This document shows positions 20,383-33,945 of a stretch of DNA of 64,000 nucleotides, one piece after another. The position numbers and the translations under genes were made by a program. Source of the stretch: Dolomedes plantarius (Eukaryota > Arthropoda > Arachnida > Araneae > Dolomedidae); the NCBI GenBank assembly GCA_907164885.2, contig OU015492.1, forward strand, positions 202,782,519 through 202,846,518, read 5' to 3'. The notes beneath the pieces were generated by a model that saw only the letters and a list, made by a program, of their open reading frames with translations, ran no database searches and had not been told where the DNA came from. Positions within the stretch are counted from its first letter, which is position 1, and the number at the start of each line of letters is the position of its first letter.

Positions 20383-22926
20383 TTTTTTAAAATGCATCAG
20401 TTTAGGTTCTTATTTGACTTTCCTAGTTTTGAGTCACGAGTGAAGATTTAAAAAAAGTTTTGAATCCCGAGCAGATACGAAAACAAAATTCAAATAGTTT
20501 CTGAAAAAAAAATCTCTCCCGAAGATAAACTTTTGTCTTAATCGTCGGCGTGACCGGAAAATAAAAGTTCCGAAGACGCCCATGAACGTGTGCTGGAGTG
20601 AGATGTTCGAGAAACGGCGATCAATACGTACGTATCTCTCCCAGGAGATCACGGTATATGGTCACCGCGCTGATGTTTTTCACCCACTACATTTCCGAAC
20701 CAGGTGTTTGGATTGGACTGACAGTGGAGGAAATGATATGAGAATAGAGAAATTTATACCTATGCAACGCGAAACGATTTCCTCCTACAGCAAATTGAGT
20801 TAAGCAAACAGAGAAAGAAATTTTGTAGTGGGGAAGTATGCATACAATGGAATTTAAAATAGAAAATCGAAAAAAGGAGCTCCATCTTTTGCAAAAAAGG
20901 AAAACAAACAACAAACCAAAATTAAGTTTAATAAATTTAATGTCAGATATCAAAAGGTAAACCATACTTGAATTTCAAAAGTTTAAAACTGCCATCTTTT
21001 TTTCTTTTTTCGCTGTGAAGCAATGACGTTGTACAGTGAAAATCCCCGGTGAGGCTTGTTTTGAAAATCTTTCTTTATCAATATCTCTAAAATTCACTCG
21101 ATGCTTATTTACTTGTTTAATGTATATTAGACAAATTTACTGAAGATAAAAAGGAACGAACTCTCGTTATAACATCATCTTATCCTTTACAGCGAGACTG
21201 ATGCTGACGGGAATATAATAGCAACAACTACGTTCTTTATTATGTATGTTTAATCAAATGGTTTTAATATTTAAGATCCCTTAGATACAGAGATAATACT
21301 CACATGTATAGTTAAATTGGACAATAGTTTGGAGAAAATAATTTTTAATTCCTTACAATTAGGACAGTTAAGGATAATTTAGGTTAAATTTAATAAAGTT
21401 AATTAAGACAAACTTAAGGTTAATTAGGAAAGTTAAGAAAAATTGTCGCACATAAAAATTCTTGGAAACTTCACAACATAAAAAGCATACATATAAATTG
21501 AAAATTTCTTTTACTCAATACGGTATGTCTTTTCTTTACAACAGTCATTAAAATGACTATTTATTATCATTTTTTCAAACTGGGTATATTTGATATAGCA
21601 GGTCAAAGAATGCAAAGGATGTCTTCACGAAAGTAAGAATGCTTAAATTGGAGATTTCATTAGAAATATCGGATTTTAAGGAGAATGTTTTACAAGATAA
21701 AAATGGGAGAATTTATTTGATTACTTCTTGCATTGTCTAAAAAAATAGTCTTATAACAGATATGCAATAAGTTAAGTTAGCAAAATATAAATAATAGGTA
21801 ACCTCCATATAATAAAATCTTATTAAATTTGTTAAGCAAAATTATATACTTAATTTCGTGTTTATAACTTAATTCAGCCTACAGCTATGCCGATGTGCAA
21901 ACGGGCGTAGAAAACTGCCTTAAATGTTCTGAAAATATTCCGCTGACTTATCTATTAGTATTGAAGATATATTAAAAATGTGATCTCGTAGACTGATAAG
22001 AAATCAGATAATTCTAAAGACAAACTTACATAGACATTTAAATTTTCGTAGGATTATTTTAAATTAACATCGAAAATAAAATGAAACATATTATTACAGT
22101 CTTCACGAAAACAATGACATTATTTAGATCATAATTATTCTATTTCATGAAAATTCTCCAAGTGTTAAAACTGAAAATATCTAAAGGATATGTATGGATG
22201 TTTCTGAAATTGAGTAAGCTTCTTGTCTATAAAAACTGTGAAAACATTAATCATCATGTAACCGTAATTTAAATTGTTTATATTATTTTAAATGAAATTA
22301 TTGGGATTGGGAGTTATTATATTATTCTTATATTAATTATATTTATTAATTATGATTTTGAATTAGTAACTTATTGGTTCATGATTGTGGCTAGTACATT
22401 GATGTGCTTCCCAAATAATGAAAATTAACTCTGGTTATATTGACAAATCAATTTATTGAATATTAACACACATAAATAATACACTCCAAAATTACTCAAT
22501 ATTTCCTCCGGCATTTACACATTATTACCGCAATAACTTCATTCCTACTAAATTAATTCTTTACGACACCTATGTTTGATTCATTCACTTATTATAACAA
22601 TATTTCATACTGCCTCTATACATATTATTTTCAATTTTACTCCTACGAAATTAATTCATATATATATGCAAAACATTATATTAAATTGTTGGTACGAATT
22701 ATCGGTCTATTACTCAACATCTTATACTCAAAAACTATATTCATCGCGCTCTATCTTAATCATTATGGCTATACACTGAGAAGCAATGATACAATATAAA
22801 AGGGAAATGCAAAGTCGGTACCTCAGCAGATGACGGTTGAATCCCTCTGGGCAGCTGGCACTCGTAATGATGAATTCGTCGTCTCTTTATCCTCAAACGT
22901 AATTCGGGCATCTCTTTATCCGGAAT
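20383..22926. other. No gene seen
   Basis: Mostly AT-rich. 20520-20700 is somewhat richer in CpG and carries short open frames on both strands with no recognisable protein. 21350-21440 has repeated TTAATT/AAGTTAA words. Confidence 0.35.
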
Positions 22927-23078
22927 ACGGCTCCGTCGTTCATTGCAGACACTCGGCATGGGACACTGGGCGCTCGACAATTTCTATCTCTCTAAACTTT
23001 ACTGCACTCGAACACGGCTCCGTCGTTTATCGCAGACACTCGGCATGGGACACTGGGCGCTCGACAACTTCTGACTGA
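22927..23078 (+). repeat. 87-bp direct duplication
   Basis: ACGGCTCCGTCGTT at 22927 recurs at 23014, followed in both by GCAGACACTCGGCATGGGAC and ACTGGGCGCTCGACAA. The pair lies directly before dispersed repeat R2 copy B and may belong to it; copy A at 1975 lacks it. Confidence 0.75.
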
Positions 23079-23081
23079 CTC

Positions 23082-23541
23082 TCACTTCCCAGGTTATCTC
23101 TCTGCCTTCACATTATTTTTTATTTCATATATTTTCTTACTAATGTCTCCGCCTCTTATAATTTCCATTGGTTATCTGGAAATTATCATGCCATCGCCAT
23201 TCGTCCGTGCTGCCACTCCTCAATCCCCTTTTACCAATGCGCGTCGAGGGCGGGATTTATAAATTCTCCCTCAATTTTAACTTTTTCCCATGCTTTGGAT
23301 TCAAGTTGGGTGGGCCGTTTTATAGCCATCATACATTTTCTTTTATTTTCACTCTCTTCCACTTCTATTTATTGCTACGAACATTATCTCTAATTTTCGT
23401 TCCGGTCTATGGCTTTCTTCCCTTCTCTTTTATTGCCCTGTTTCTTTATTGCATTTAACAATTATTTTATTTTATTTTGTATTTCTTTCCATGCTCCTGT
23501 CCCTGGCCGTAACACTACTGTCATGTCCCTATGACACATCA
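23082..23541 (+). repeat. Dispersed repeat R2, copy B (promoter-like, possibly an LTR)
   Basis: This aligns with 1975-2492 from CTTCTGACTGACTCTC to the terminal TGTCATGTCCCTATGACA palindrome. It keeps the GCCATCGCCATTCGTCCGTG block, the GCGTCGAGGGCGGGATTTATA TATA-like region (written here in part) and the CCTGGCCGTAACACTACTG block. The 96-aa open frame it contains is not conserved in copy A and is not treated as a gene. Confidence 0.5.
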
Positions 23542-25139
23542 TAAAGCATTTTTGCTAGGAGTCGCCAAATATGTCATATGCTGTATTCCGCATGAATAGA
23601 TCAAATAGATATAAACATGAATGTAGCTGTCAATACATCGCCCATAGACGATAGGTTTTTTGTTCTCTTGGATATCTTTGTTAGGATGTTTTTCTACTGT
23701 ATTATAAAGTTTCGCGCGAATCTGACGATAAGAACGAAGAAATGATCGTATAATTCTGATGCCTGTAGGGGACGCAGATACAGCAGAAGGGGACGATAGG
23801 TTAACCCTCCCCCCATTACTGTATTCTAGTAGTCTGAACGAATAATTAGCACATTTATGCGTTTATTGCGATGTGTTCGACCAATCATCGTTTGGCCCTG
23901 TTTTGATAGCTAGTAATCACTGCTTGAAGAGCTGTTATGTGAGAAAGTGAATGCTATACATGAATCTACATTCTCATTTCCACTCGTTTTCAGATTCATT
24001 TTATGCTTGAATTAATTTTCTCGGACAATTGTTGACCATTCTGCGAGTCTCACATAAACCGGACTGAAGGAACGCTAAAAGGCGCTTTACATACCTAGCG
24101 GCGATAGAGACGAAAATGGTGGATGGGGGAGTATAGGGGAAAATATTCCCTACCAGCCCTTGAAAGATAATGTTGTGAGCCTTAGTATAGTGGAAATTCA
24201 GCACTAACTAAATCTTCCACATTTTAAAGTGAAATTGATTTTTATTTCTCAATGTTGGCAGCTGTACATAAGTTGATATATAATCATTGCATTAAAATTA
24301 TTGTTGAAAAGTCTGGGAAAACAGTTTAATGCGCATCAAAGCTTTTAACGAGATTGCAGAAGCAGATGAATAAACCTTAGCAAAAGTATATACACGCTGT
24401 TTTCGAGGATTGCAACTCAACTCCGCTGTCATCACATTGCAGAGCTATGAAGTATATAAGACTTTTCTAACCTTTTTTGGCTTTTGTTTTATGATGTCTT
24501 GCGATGCTTTTGGCCATTAATTTAAAAGAATGTTAGATGTGCTGAAAAGTAACTCTCATTCTTATATAAGATAAGCTAAAAACTAATTATAATTTGTTGA
24601 AGAAACTAAAAAACAAGCAAAACACAACTTAAAAAAAGAAAAAAAAAAAGACTGAAAAGGAAAACATTCCTAAACCGCTTGAAGATGCTATTTGCACAGA
24701 TGTATCTTGACTTTTTACGAATATTCATAGACATGAAAAATATATTTTATGTCAGCATGTGTTCTTCCGATTTCTTTGGTCTAAGTCCACTTTAAGGATC
24801 TAGCAAACGTTGTGAGAATATAGGGAATAACTTACTAATAAACGTTGGAGAGGAAGGTATGCATAATTTAGTAGATGTAAAAGTTTCATGTATCCTTTTG
24901 CAGTTTTCTAAGATATAACAGAGATGTTTCTGTGTTAAATTCTGAACTCCTGCTTTTGGTATTATAATCAATACATCCATTTCGTACGAACTGAAAAATG
25001 TAAAGAAATATTTTAGGCGCTATTGACGGTAATAAACAATCATAACGAGTTATAATATTACGAGTTTTTTTTAGCGTTATGCTAGTAATTTGCTACAACT
25101 ACACTGAACAAATTGGGACCTACTGTAAAATACAGAGGC
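23542..25139. other. No gene seen
   Basis: AT-rich sequence with short chance frames. No terminal repeats or protein fragments were recognised. Confidence 0.35.
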
Positions 25140-25530
25140 CAAACGACTCTTAACTCTCATGCCACCCTTAATGCTGTGTTTGCATTCATGCACTCTGCTC
25201 TGCTGTGCCTTGGGGAATCCAGTGATTGATGTTCCCTCCGTACTCTGTATATGCGTGGATCGCCTCCCCTCGCGGTCCGGATGCAGAGCATCAAAGAACC
25301 CGAGGTCCGGGGGTGAAATGGTGACAATGGGGGCGGGGGACACTAGATCAAGAAACACGAGGGACCTTGGGGGATTACCGTGACAAATGTGACTAATGTT
25401 ACCGTGACTAATGTGATGACAGGAGTCGGGGGTCTGCATGCAGAGAACTCTGCACCAATGTATATGCACCATAAGAATTCGAACCCGCAGACTCGGATAC
25501 TAGCGACTTGCACGCTAATCGTACTTACCA
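25140..25530 (-). mobile_element. tRNA-derived SINE-like sequence
   Basis: On the minus strand, a box-A-like TTAGCGTGCAAGTCGCTAG (about 25520-25502) is followed about 25 bases later by a box-B match GGTTCGAATTC (25485-25475). This is the internal RNA polymerase III promoter layout of tRNA and tRNA-derived SINEs. The downstream body (25460-25140) is much more GC-rich than its surroundings and contains a small repeat of GTGACTAATGT. No target duplication was identified. The 131-aa minus frame across it is presumed non-coding. Confidence 0.45.
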
Positions 25531-26879
25531 TTCGAAAAAAAAGTTTGAAAAAGTGGGTGGAAAATGAGCTTACAGAGCATTCCACATAAGCTGCACATAA
25601 GCTCTGAGAATATTACAGAATCCAACTGCCTTGGACAATTTTCATAAAGTCTAATTTCTAAAGTTCTCAGTTTTACGCTTAGATAAATAGCATTGCGTAT
25701 TAGCTTAGAAATCGATCGACAGAAATATTTATTGTGAGATCGTAGTAGGGAAAGTTTTTGGATATTGAACATTTGGGTATCGGACGAGAGATCTGGATCA
25801 GAACTGTGATGTTTGCCACTTGGATGCAGTCCAATTATCAGAGTATTTATGCATCGGAGGAAAGCTTGATAAAAGTTTTTTGTTATCGAATCATGCCAAG
25901 TGGTTACGTTTTTTACATGACAATATCATTATATTTCTATGTCTTTCTGCATGTCAAAGGCAAAACAACAACATCTAAAGAATCCAAGCTAAGTAGAACT
26001 GTGGATTATGTGACAGCAATAAAAAATAACTTCTAAACACTAAGTCTCTAGAAATAAAGCTGTACATCATACGACACAGTGTTATTTACATTACATATAC
26101 AGCAGCTATTACGGTGACTTACTCGTACGGTGAGTGAAGCTCTACATGCAGATATTTTAAATTATGTTGAAAGAAATATAAAATGTTAACAGGTTGTATT
26201 AATGTCTAATTTTTTATAGATTTTTTAGCTCTCGAATAATTGGATATTTTCAGAAATATTTTAATGTATTCTCAAAAGCTCTGAGAAAGTAAATATCTAC
26301 ACTACTCTTAAACTACGAGTTAAAAGGGTTATTTCCCTCCTTACTTTAACATGCTTCACGGATTTCACAGTTTACTAGTGTTTTTTTCGTCCACGAAAGT
26401 GAAGGTAAGATACTTATAAAAAGTATAATACTTATAAAAAAGTATTTTTACCGCAAGACTGTTTTATAAAAAGTTTGACTCTTACTATGCGTACGAAACT
26501 GGCGAGATTTCTAAAAGCCAGACAGAAAAACTCTTGAACTAAGCAGCTTAAAAATCTTCTTTCGATCTTTTATAAGGCGTGGAATACGACTTAGCCCCAT
26601 GAAAGGTTTTGTTTATTGTGAGTGACTTTCTTAGTTTTCATCCATAAACTAGAGTTTTATACTTTATCGATAAGAACCATATTTATTCGCCTTGGTAAAG
26701 AAAGTCTTTAATGAAGTCTCTAGAAGTTTTTAATCCTATAATAATGTGGAAATTTTCCCCCCTGAAGGCTTTAATATATTTCGGTCAGTGGCACTGAAGA
26801 GCACGAGTGTAAGGATAAGGATTTTGCCTTAAATAAAAAGACTGTCAGACTTTTTTTTGTATTTATATGCTTTAATTGC
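25531..26879. other. No gene seen
   Basis: AT-rich with chance open frames (longest 92 aa) lacking recognisable features. Confidence 0.35.
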
Positions 26880-27575
26880 ATTTTAGATTAAATACAGGCT
26901 ATTTACATTTGTACAAAATAAAACATATTAAATTCGTGGGTTCATGGATTCGACGAGGGAGGTCAGACGACTCAGCAACATCTCGGCTCTACTCCTTCTC
27001 TGGATAATTTGACTAACTAACTGACTTCATCTCACAATCACTGAATCACTGGCTAACTCCGCTGGCGTTCGGCAACTATATATACCTCCGTGGAGCGTTC
27101 GGGGGCAGGTCTGGGAAACGCCTTCTGTTTTCGGCTTCCCTTTGTGTCAAGCCCACTGTCATCGTTAGACGTGTCTGGCCCATTATGTTGAAGGCGACAG
27201 TCTGTCTCGTTTCGATAAAGGCAGCTTGAATCCATTCTGAGCAATAGCTGCACGCTGGGTGGTATTTCTTGGTATATCCACTTTTGAAGATTACCAGGGT
27301 CGTTAGTCCGTTTGGCCTTTGGTGTTGACAAGCGCCAGTCGGTCTACTCTTGGCAAAGGTGGCTGGTCAATTATGTGCACAAACGACACTTTGGGTGGTC
27401 TTTACCCGCAATTTCAAGCACAGGATTTTCGCTATTGTACGGGAGGCGTTACAATGATAAAGAATCATGTTAACCAGGTGTATACAGAGAATCTCTACGT
27501 CTTATACAAATCGCCAGCTCTTTTTTCCAGTAGTTTAAGATCGTAACGATTTCTATGTCTTTGTTACGATCTCAA
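26880..27575 (-). repeat. LTR-like block (promoter-like signals, unclassified)
   Basis: Read on the minus strand, this GC-balanced block has a TATA-like GGTATATATAG at about 27086-27076, then AGTGATTCAGTGATTGTGAG, then TTTATTTTGTACAAATG near 26925-26905, an arrangement seen in retroelement LTRs. The word GTTACGATC occurs near 27541 and 27567. Boundaries and target duplications were not found. A 92-aa minus frame (27331-27053) is of unknown meaning. A host promoter is an alternative. Confidence 0.3.
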
Positions 27576-28067
27576 TTATTTGGGAACGGAATAATTGAGT
27601 GAGTGCAAAGTTTTTCTGCCGTCTGGTCTGCGGTATGTCTACAACTTTCAACTGATAAGGCCGTCTAAAATGATAAAGTCATACAATCTTAAAATAACGT
27701 ACTAGATCTTTTTTTCTGCTGCACATCGATTTACCAATGGATGAGAAAGAATCGTTGAGAGAATTCGGCTGCAATAACGTTCATTCAACGTAGTGGGCTA
27801 ATCGAATAAGTTAATGATTCTAACAATGAACGTAGAACCTGTTAGATAGTTATATGGATTTACAGCTCCGTAATGTGTCTTAGATTTCCCATAAATTTCC
27901 TGGTATGTTTATTAAATGTATCTTCCTTTAAAAACAAGTGACTGGGATTTATCTTTATAATTGAATTGAGTCTCTTTTTAATATAGACCCTTAGTTCTGC
28001 CTAAAAACTTCGCTATAAATAGAATTTACTTAATTTGTAAAAACTTAAATAAATACAATGAAAACCG

Positions 28068-28074
28068 TCGAGAA

Positions 28075-28100
<26 letters not shown>
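28068..28100. repeat. (TA)n microsatellite
   Basis: A nearly pure TA dinucleotide run. Confidence 0.9.
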
Positions 28101-28102
<2 letters not shown>

Positions 28103-28105
<3 letters not shown>

Positions 28106-28433
28106 CACGTAAAATCTTGAGTATAATACGCACTTTTATTTCACATTTATATCTGCAAAAATGAGGGTGCGTATTATACTCATGTACAAAAAACGTATTT
28201 TTAAACATTGAATAAATGACAAACAATAGGTGAGATGTATTCTAGTAAAAGTGATTAGACTGATAATATGGCAGTATTGTTTGTTTTGAATTGCAAATTT
28301 AAGTTTCTTTTTTCTACCGAATTTGAAGTTTTCGTTTTTTATTACAAATTTTATTTATGTTAATAAGTATTTGTACAATTTTTAAGTAAAATATTGAAAG
28401 TTATGGGTGCGTATTATAGTCAAGATTTTATGG
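28103..28433. mobile_element. Candidate MITE with TAAAATCTTGA(G/C)TATAATACGC ends
   Basis: The left end at about 28107 reads GTAAAATCTTGAGTATAATA; the right end near 28407-28430 is its inverted form with G/C change. A second GCGTATTATACTCA lies near 28172. The middle (ACAAACAATAGGTGAG...CAGTATTGTTTGTTTTGAAT) is shared with 42660-42740. Target duplications are unclear. Confidence 0.5.
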
Positions 28434-28435
28434 AT

Positions 28436-28458
28436 GTATATATATATATATATATATA

Positions 28459-28550
<92 letters not shown>

Positions 28551-28551
28551 G

Positions 28552-28587
<36 letters not shown>

Positions 28588-28605
28588 AATATAATAAATA
28601 AATAA

Positions 28606-28652
<47 letters not shown>
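28436..28652. repeat. (TA)n and (TATG)n microsatellite cluster
   Basis: TA runs are interspersed with TATG repeats at 28436-28590, and a second TA run lies at 28607-28652. Open frames of alternating Tyr-Ile are artefacts of the repeat. Confidence 0.95.
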
Positions 28653-28656
<4 letters not shown>

Positions 28657-30340
28657 TAAATTTTATTTTAGCGTTACCTTCGGACGATAAGACGCCCCCC
28701 AATTTTAAGTCGATTTTTTTATGTAAAAAGCGTTTTATGGTCCGAAAAATACGGTATATGCATCGTGATAAAACATTTATCGGTCATATACATTATTCTA
28801 TATAACTAAGAAGAATAAGATCATACTAAATGGGCAAAACTGATTAAGTAACAATAGTGCTTAAAAAAAACTTAATAAAATGTATATTGTACACATTTCT
28901 TAATTTGCAAAATTCTCCGATAATTTTCAAAATGAAACACACACATGGTTCTATAAAGCGTTTTTTATGCTTCAGTGAGACTTGACTTATTCATCTGATT
29001 AGTTGACTCTCTAGCTTTTAACACATTCAGTGTGTAATATTCCTGACGCCTCGTTACTCTACCAACATTCAATGGGATGTTCATTAGGGAAATGTAATAC
29101 CACTTGTACTCCATCTTTGGTCAAAATATCCCTTTTTAACTCTTGCAATCAAAAGTAAAGTATAATGTCACATTTTTAAAATTCGCTTGTAGAATTCTTA
29201 TTGTCTGCATAAGAAGAATAACGGTTGTTTTAACATTACTTGACAATTATTTTGGACGTAAATTTAATGGTATGTTTTTTTAAAAATATCGTTAAATTTT
29301 GATGATCTTAGCAACAAATGCAAAGGTTTCGAAGAATTCCAGTTAATTTTTCTATGCATTGAAGCAAAGCTTTGTTTAGAGGTAATTTAATTAAATATTT
29401 CTGCCCATTCGAGTTATTCATAGAACAAGAATTGGAAATGTTTTCACAGCATTATTTTTAATAACTTATCATCAAACTCAGAACTCATTGAAAAATGCAT
29501 TTGTTACAGCATTTTTGGTTGATTTGCATCTCCTAAAAGGCATGAATTTAATTTAAAGAAAATTTAGATATAAAGAATACAACTTAATAAATCTATAATA
29601 TATTAATTAATTATAACAATAGACAAACTAATTAAATAATAAATTATAAATTTATAAAATAATAATTATTAATGCAATTTAAAAATTATTATTTATAAAC
29701 ATTACTCAGCCATGAACGATTAATATTTTTCATTTATAACATGATAATAATAATAATTACTTTTTATACGATAAATAATAAATATTAATTTGCATGTAAA
29801 TTATTTATTTTTTTTGAAAATTAACTATACATATTGATTCAACCTTTAATTTTGAAATTTAGGAACTCTACTATAATGTAATTAATTAATTAATTAATTA
29901 TATTATATTATATATTTATCCTTTACTGTCCCTGCGTGATAATCCAACCACAATACCGTGATATTTCTACCACAATTCTACCAAGAATAACCGCTCTTTT
30001 TCTGAGATTAATGTTCTGTTTAATGGACAAGTAGCAGCAATATCTTTTAGCATGAACTTTCCACTTTCCTAATGCATATGAAATAAAATAAAACCATTAA
30101 ACATACATTAGAAATACCTAAAACTTGGTAACCAGTGGCCAAATTTTACCGAAATTCGTTTATTCTGCCTTTATATAACCGCATAATTTCAAATATGAGG
30201 CTGTTGTACTCTGCATTGAGTATGTAATTACAAACTCAGAGTTATACATCATTTGCCCATTCAGCAACCACGGAGTTAGTCAAATTTTCTGGCTGGGAAA
30301 AAAATCGCAAAAATGGAACTACAAATGGTGAGTGACAAGG
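28653..30340. other. No gene seen; AT-rich with a MITE remnant
   Basis: 28668-28756 has inverted-looking ACCTTCGGACGATAAGACGC and GCGTTTTATGGTCCGAAAAA blocks, probably the tip of another MITE. An (ATTA)n tract lies at 29877-29905. The remainder is very AT-rich without coding signal. Confidence 0.4.
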
Positions 30341-30342
30341 TA

Positions 30343-31246
30343 CAGTCAAACTATTCCACAAAAGGAAAAAAAAATCAGGCAGTCTCTTCTACCGAAACCA
30401 CCTCGGGTTATTAACGTAGGATTACTTATCGTTGCTTACCTCTCTTTTTTTTTTTACAATAAAATTCCTTTCGTTTTCGCTGTTGACGTTCAAGGTCTTT
30501 CAACCGTTTTCTGTGTTTTGACGATGCTTTTTGTTCTTCGCATTAAGGTTTACGTGGCATCTTGAAATTCTACTCTGCACTCAACATATATGGTTTTACC
30601 ACCAGATATATATGGTTTTTTCCATGCAAAAAGAATAATGTACAACTACGCGGATGTTGCCAATAAAGAAACTCATTAATGACATCACAGAATGATAATA
30701 AAAGCAAACGATTTTTAAATTTAAAAGTTCATGCGATTTATAATGGTGAAATAAAAAAAAGCTAGCGCGCGCCATCTAGGGGAAGAAAAATTGTGTAATT
30801 CGAAATTAACAATTCGCACGAAGCGGAGATCTTAAAACGGTACCTCATTTATCAATTTTGATTAAGTACGAAGGGAGGAAAAGAGATAAAAAAAACACCT
30901 TTTAGAAATAATATTCTGCCACTCGTGATTTATAACTCGCAACGAGGGTTTTAACGTCTGAAATTTTGTTTTCCTTCGGACCGTTATGGAAGAACGCAAT
31001 CCTACGTCAAAAACTAGCTTCTCTCCCTAATTGTGGGACAAATTTTTTGTACAATTGAAGATGAAAAAATTTCATGGAACTCTGTAAGAGGGGCCAGTTA
31101 TGAAAAAATATACTACTCCAGAATACTTAGCTAAGACTAATTTTCGTTTCTGATATGTATGGGATCCCCAGTATGGCATCGATGACAATTTTTGTATCAA
31201 AATTGTATTAGAGGGTAGTTCTTTTCTTGGTGGGCTGGTTTGACTG
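30343..31246. mobile_element. Candidate TA-flanked inverted-repeat element
   Basis: The left CAGTCAAACTATTCC and right inverted counterpart (CAGTCAAACC on the other strand) are both flanked by TA (30341-30342 and 31247-31248). The similarity extends a few bases outward as CAAGG/CCTTG. CAGTCAAACC ends are pogo-like. Only about 20 bases match, and the interior has no transposase, so chance is not excluded. Confidence 0.35.
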
Positions 31247-31248
31247 TA

Positions 31249-32055
31249 CCTTGACAATACCCAGTAAAAATTTAGAGTAGTACAGATTTTGGAATTGTTT
31301 TGTTTGAAGCGTTCTTGTCGGCTGGAGTTGATTATATTTGCATGGGGGATCCCCTTAATTAGGGTGTAATCCATACTAATTTCCAAAGTAAGAGATATCA
31401 ATTTAAACCACCGTTTCAAGGAATATCTCTTTCTTTTAAAATTTTCAAACAAGATCGCTTTGTTGCTGATTAAAGAGTTCAGCCCACAACCTTTCTCGCA
31501 ATGGAAATCCAAAATCCGGATACAGCAAAGAGGCTGTAGATAACTTAAATGACATCACCTATTTCCAAGTGCGCGACACACATTTTATAATCCTAATTCC
31601 AAAGATCTGCAAATCCAGTTCTAACGACGTTTCCGGCTGTTAAATTTTACATTGCTTCCCAAAACGGATGCTCCGTCTTAGCATGGAATAATTGTCTGAC
31701 GGCAAGGCAGGCGGCAGTATTAAATCTCCTTTAAGTCAGTCGTTTAATTTCCTTCTCTCTCGCACATAAGCCTGGAACTCCGACAGACCGGCAACCCTTC
31801 GCGGACTCCATTTTTCACGGTCACATCTGCTTGACAGGAGAGCCGACAGATGAAATCTCTTGACTACAGTGCACGGAAGAGACCCAAATGAAATTAAATT
31901 TCCAGCGAGTCTCCTGAATGCAAATAATGTGTTTATTTGTCAATTATGTTGGCAACAGTCGCTTACAAACATGCGATGTCGAGACGGGGTGGCCATTTTA
32001 AATTTTCGGGAGGATGAGATTTAATTTTAGTCTTACCAAAAATTAGGACTTTGTT
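31249..32055. other. No gene seen
   Basis: A 146-aa minus frame (31512-31072) overlaps the inverted-repeat candidate and its flank, with no recognisable domain. 31740-31880 is locally GC-balanced but featureless. Confidence 0.35.
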
Positions 32056-32123
32056 AGAGTATATGGCAATATATATTATATATATTATATATAATATATA
32101 TATATATATATATATGTACAGAT

Positions 32124-32166
<43 letters not shown>
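32056..32166. repeat. (TA)n followed by (AC)n microsatellite
   Basis: A TA run (32070-32115) is followed by a pure AC run (about 32128-32166). Confidence 0.95.
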
Positions 32167-32169
<3 letters not shown>

Positions 32170-32859
32170 CAGTTATCTACATACAATGTTTTCGATTCGC
32201 AGATAAGTCGAAGTACAAGTTAATCGACAGATGGTGAAATAGATAATACGAGTACACATTTAACATTGCGGCGAAAATTCTAATCCAGATAGTTAAATTT
32301 TAACTTTGCACTGGAAACAGAGAGAAGCTTCTAAATACCCCAGATCCTAATTTTGTACGGCGCTGAAGAAATGGCCCGATGATAAATGATTTATGGAAAA
32401 CACTGCAATCAGAGTCTTAAGGCGCTGATTCGCTTTTGTGATCTACGAAATGGTCATCAGGGAATAACATATTGGGTGAAGCCAACAATGCAGGACTCCG
32501 GCAACGCTTGTCTAGGGTAGAGGTGTTAACGGAGTAGTAGTTCATCATTAGGGTCGTGTAATTGAATAAATTTAGAATATTTCAGAACTACATGATGGTA
32601 GCTTAGATCTTAACTACTCTTGTTTATTGGATACTCACGTAATTCTGCCCCTGTTACTCCCAAGAAACTGATTGTAAATATTGCTTTAACATACATGTGT
32701 ATTAATATCGTTTTCTGCTTATCATTTAATTACCTTTAATAGTTTGATTGATCTCTGAAATTCCATTTTCTGTGCCCACGAAACATTTCATGCACTGGTC
32801 AGTTAGTCTCCTTTATTGCTCTGGCATTATAATCTTGTATATTAGGCTCCGTATTCTGT
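32167..32859. other. No gene seen
   Basis: AT-rich without recognisable features. Confidence 0.35.
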
Positions 32860-33120
32860 CAAAACAACCCAACCACCGATCTTTGTCCCCGAAATACGCG
32901 CCACTGAACGACGGGAGACATCCACTACTTTTCTTCATAGGCCAGAGTGCTACCGACATGGCCTCAGACGATTCTTCCGTTGTCTGTTTGACGTTTAATG
33001 GACGTCCTGGCGCGTGGCGGTTGAGTGGCCGTCCATCTCGGCGGGACGGCGACATGGAATATTTCTCTGGTGTCACTAGGCGGCAGCTGTCGTTTTGAGA
33101 GATGGCAATCGGAATCAACC
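32860..33120. other. CpG-richer island with open frames on both strands
   Basis: The segment contains many CpG words (CCCCGAAATACGCGCCACTG, GGCGCGTGGCGG, CTCGGCGGGACGGCGAC). Frames of 116 aa (plus, 32748-33098) and 101 aa (minus, 33118-32813) overlap, as expected when GC content rises. An ATGG in favourable context at 32958 could start a 46-codon frame ending at 33098. No splice site, homologous motif or repeat signature was recognised. It could be a promoter, an exon or part of an unknown repeat. Confidence 0.3.
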
Positions 33121-33325
33121 TCTGTGGCAGGTATTTCGGAAAAGCCAGACTTTTTTCTATTTACCCTATAAAAGAGTTATTTTCCCCCCGGTTTCTTTTG
33201 CCGATTTTCGGGGCTTGATAAAAGGGGTGCGTTTAGGATTGAACAGACGTGTTCTAGCTTGTTTTATAAAGGGAACCCCCCAAAACAACATTTGAAAAAT
33301 TCAACAACGCTACAGAAAAATCCAA

Positions 33326-33908
33326 TCTACTATATAAACAAGTTCCGTAACTGACTCATTCATCACTGACTGATGACTGACTGACATACAACGCACAGAC
33401 CAAACCGCTGGACCTAACGGGCTGAAATTTTGCATGGCGATTCTTCTAATAGAGCAGGGGTTGCACTAAGAAAGATTTTTCAAAATTCTTCTTAGATTTT
33501 TTTAAATTAAATTTTAAGCTGTTTTTTAAACTTTTTTTATGTTTGCATTTAAAATAATACATTGAGGGTTATAAAATTTATATCACGAGAAAGATCCTAA
33601 AAATTCCTTCAAAATGAAATTTTTTTTGGAATTTTTACCTCCATTTCCTGAGTTTTGGTGAATTTTTAAAGATTAATTTTTAGAATTTAATTTATTAAAT
33701 GCTGATCACGTGATTTCTTTTTCTGGTACTTTCAATAAATTTATCGTCACGTGCGTAACAACTAAATAGACAAAAAAATTTTTTTCTTGCTAATGCGGCA
33801 GACGATTGGACATTATTTTGTCTATAAAAATATCCCTTACGATTTTTTATAAATAAATATATTTTTTTCTACATCAATTGTATATATTGATCGTCGTATT
33901 TATTATAA

Positions 33909-33945
<37 letters not shown>

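Noticed and set aside
25077..25472. 131-aa minus frame as a gene
   Set aside because: It runs through the GC-rich body of a tRNA-like SINE candidate; an antisense frame is also open.
31072..31512. 146-aa minus frame as a gene
   Set aside because: No recognisable motif, it partly overlaps a candidate inverted-repeat element, and no splice or promoter evidence was found.
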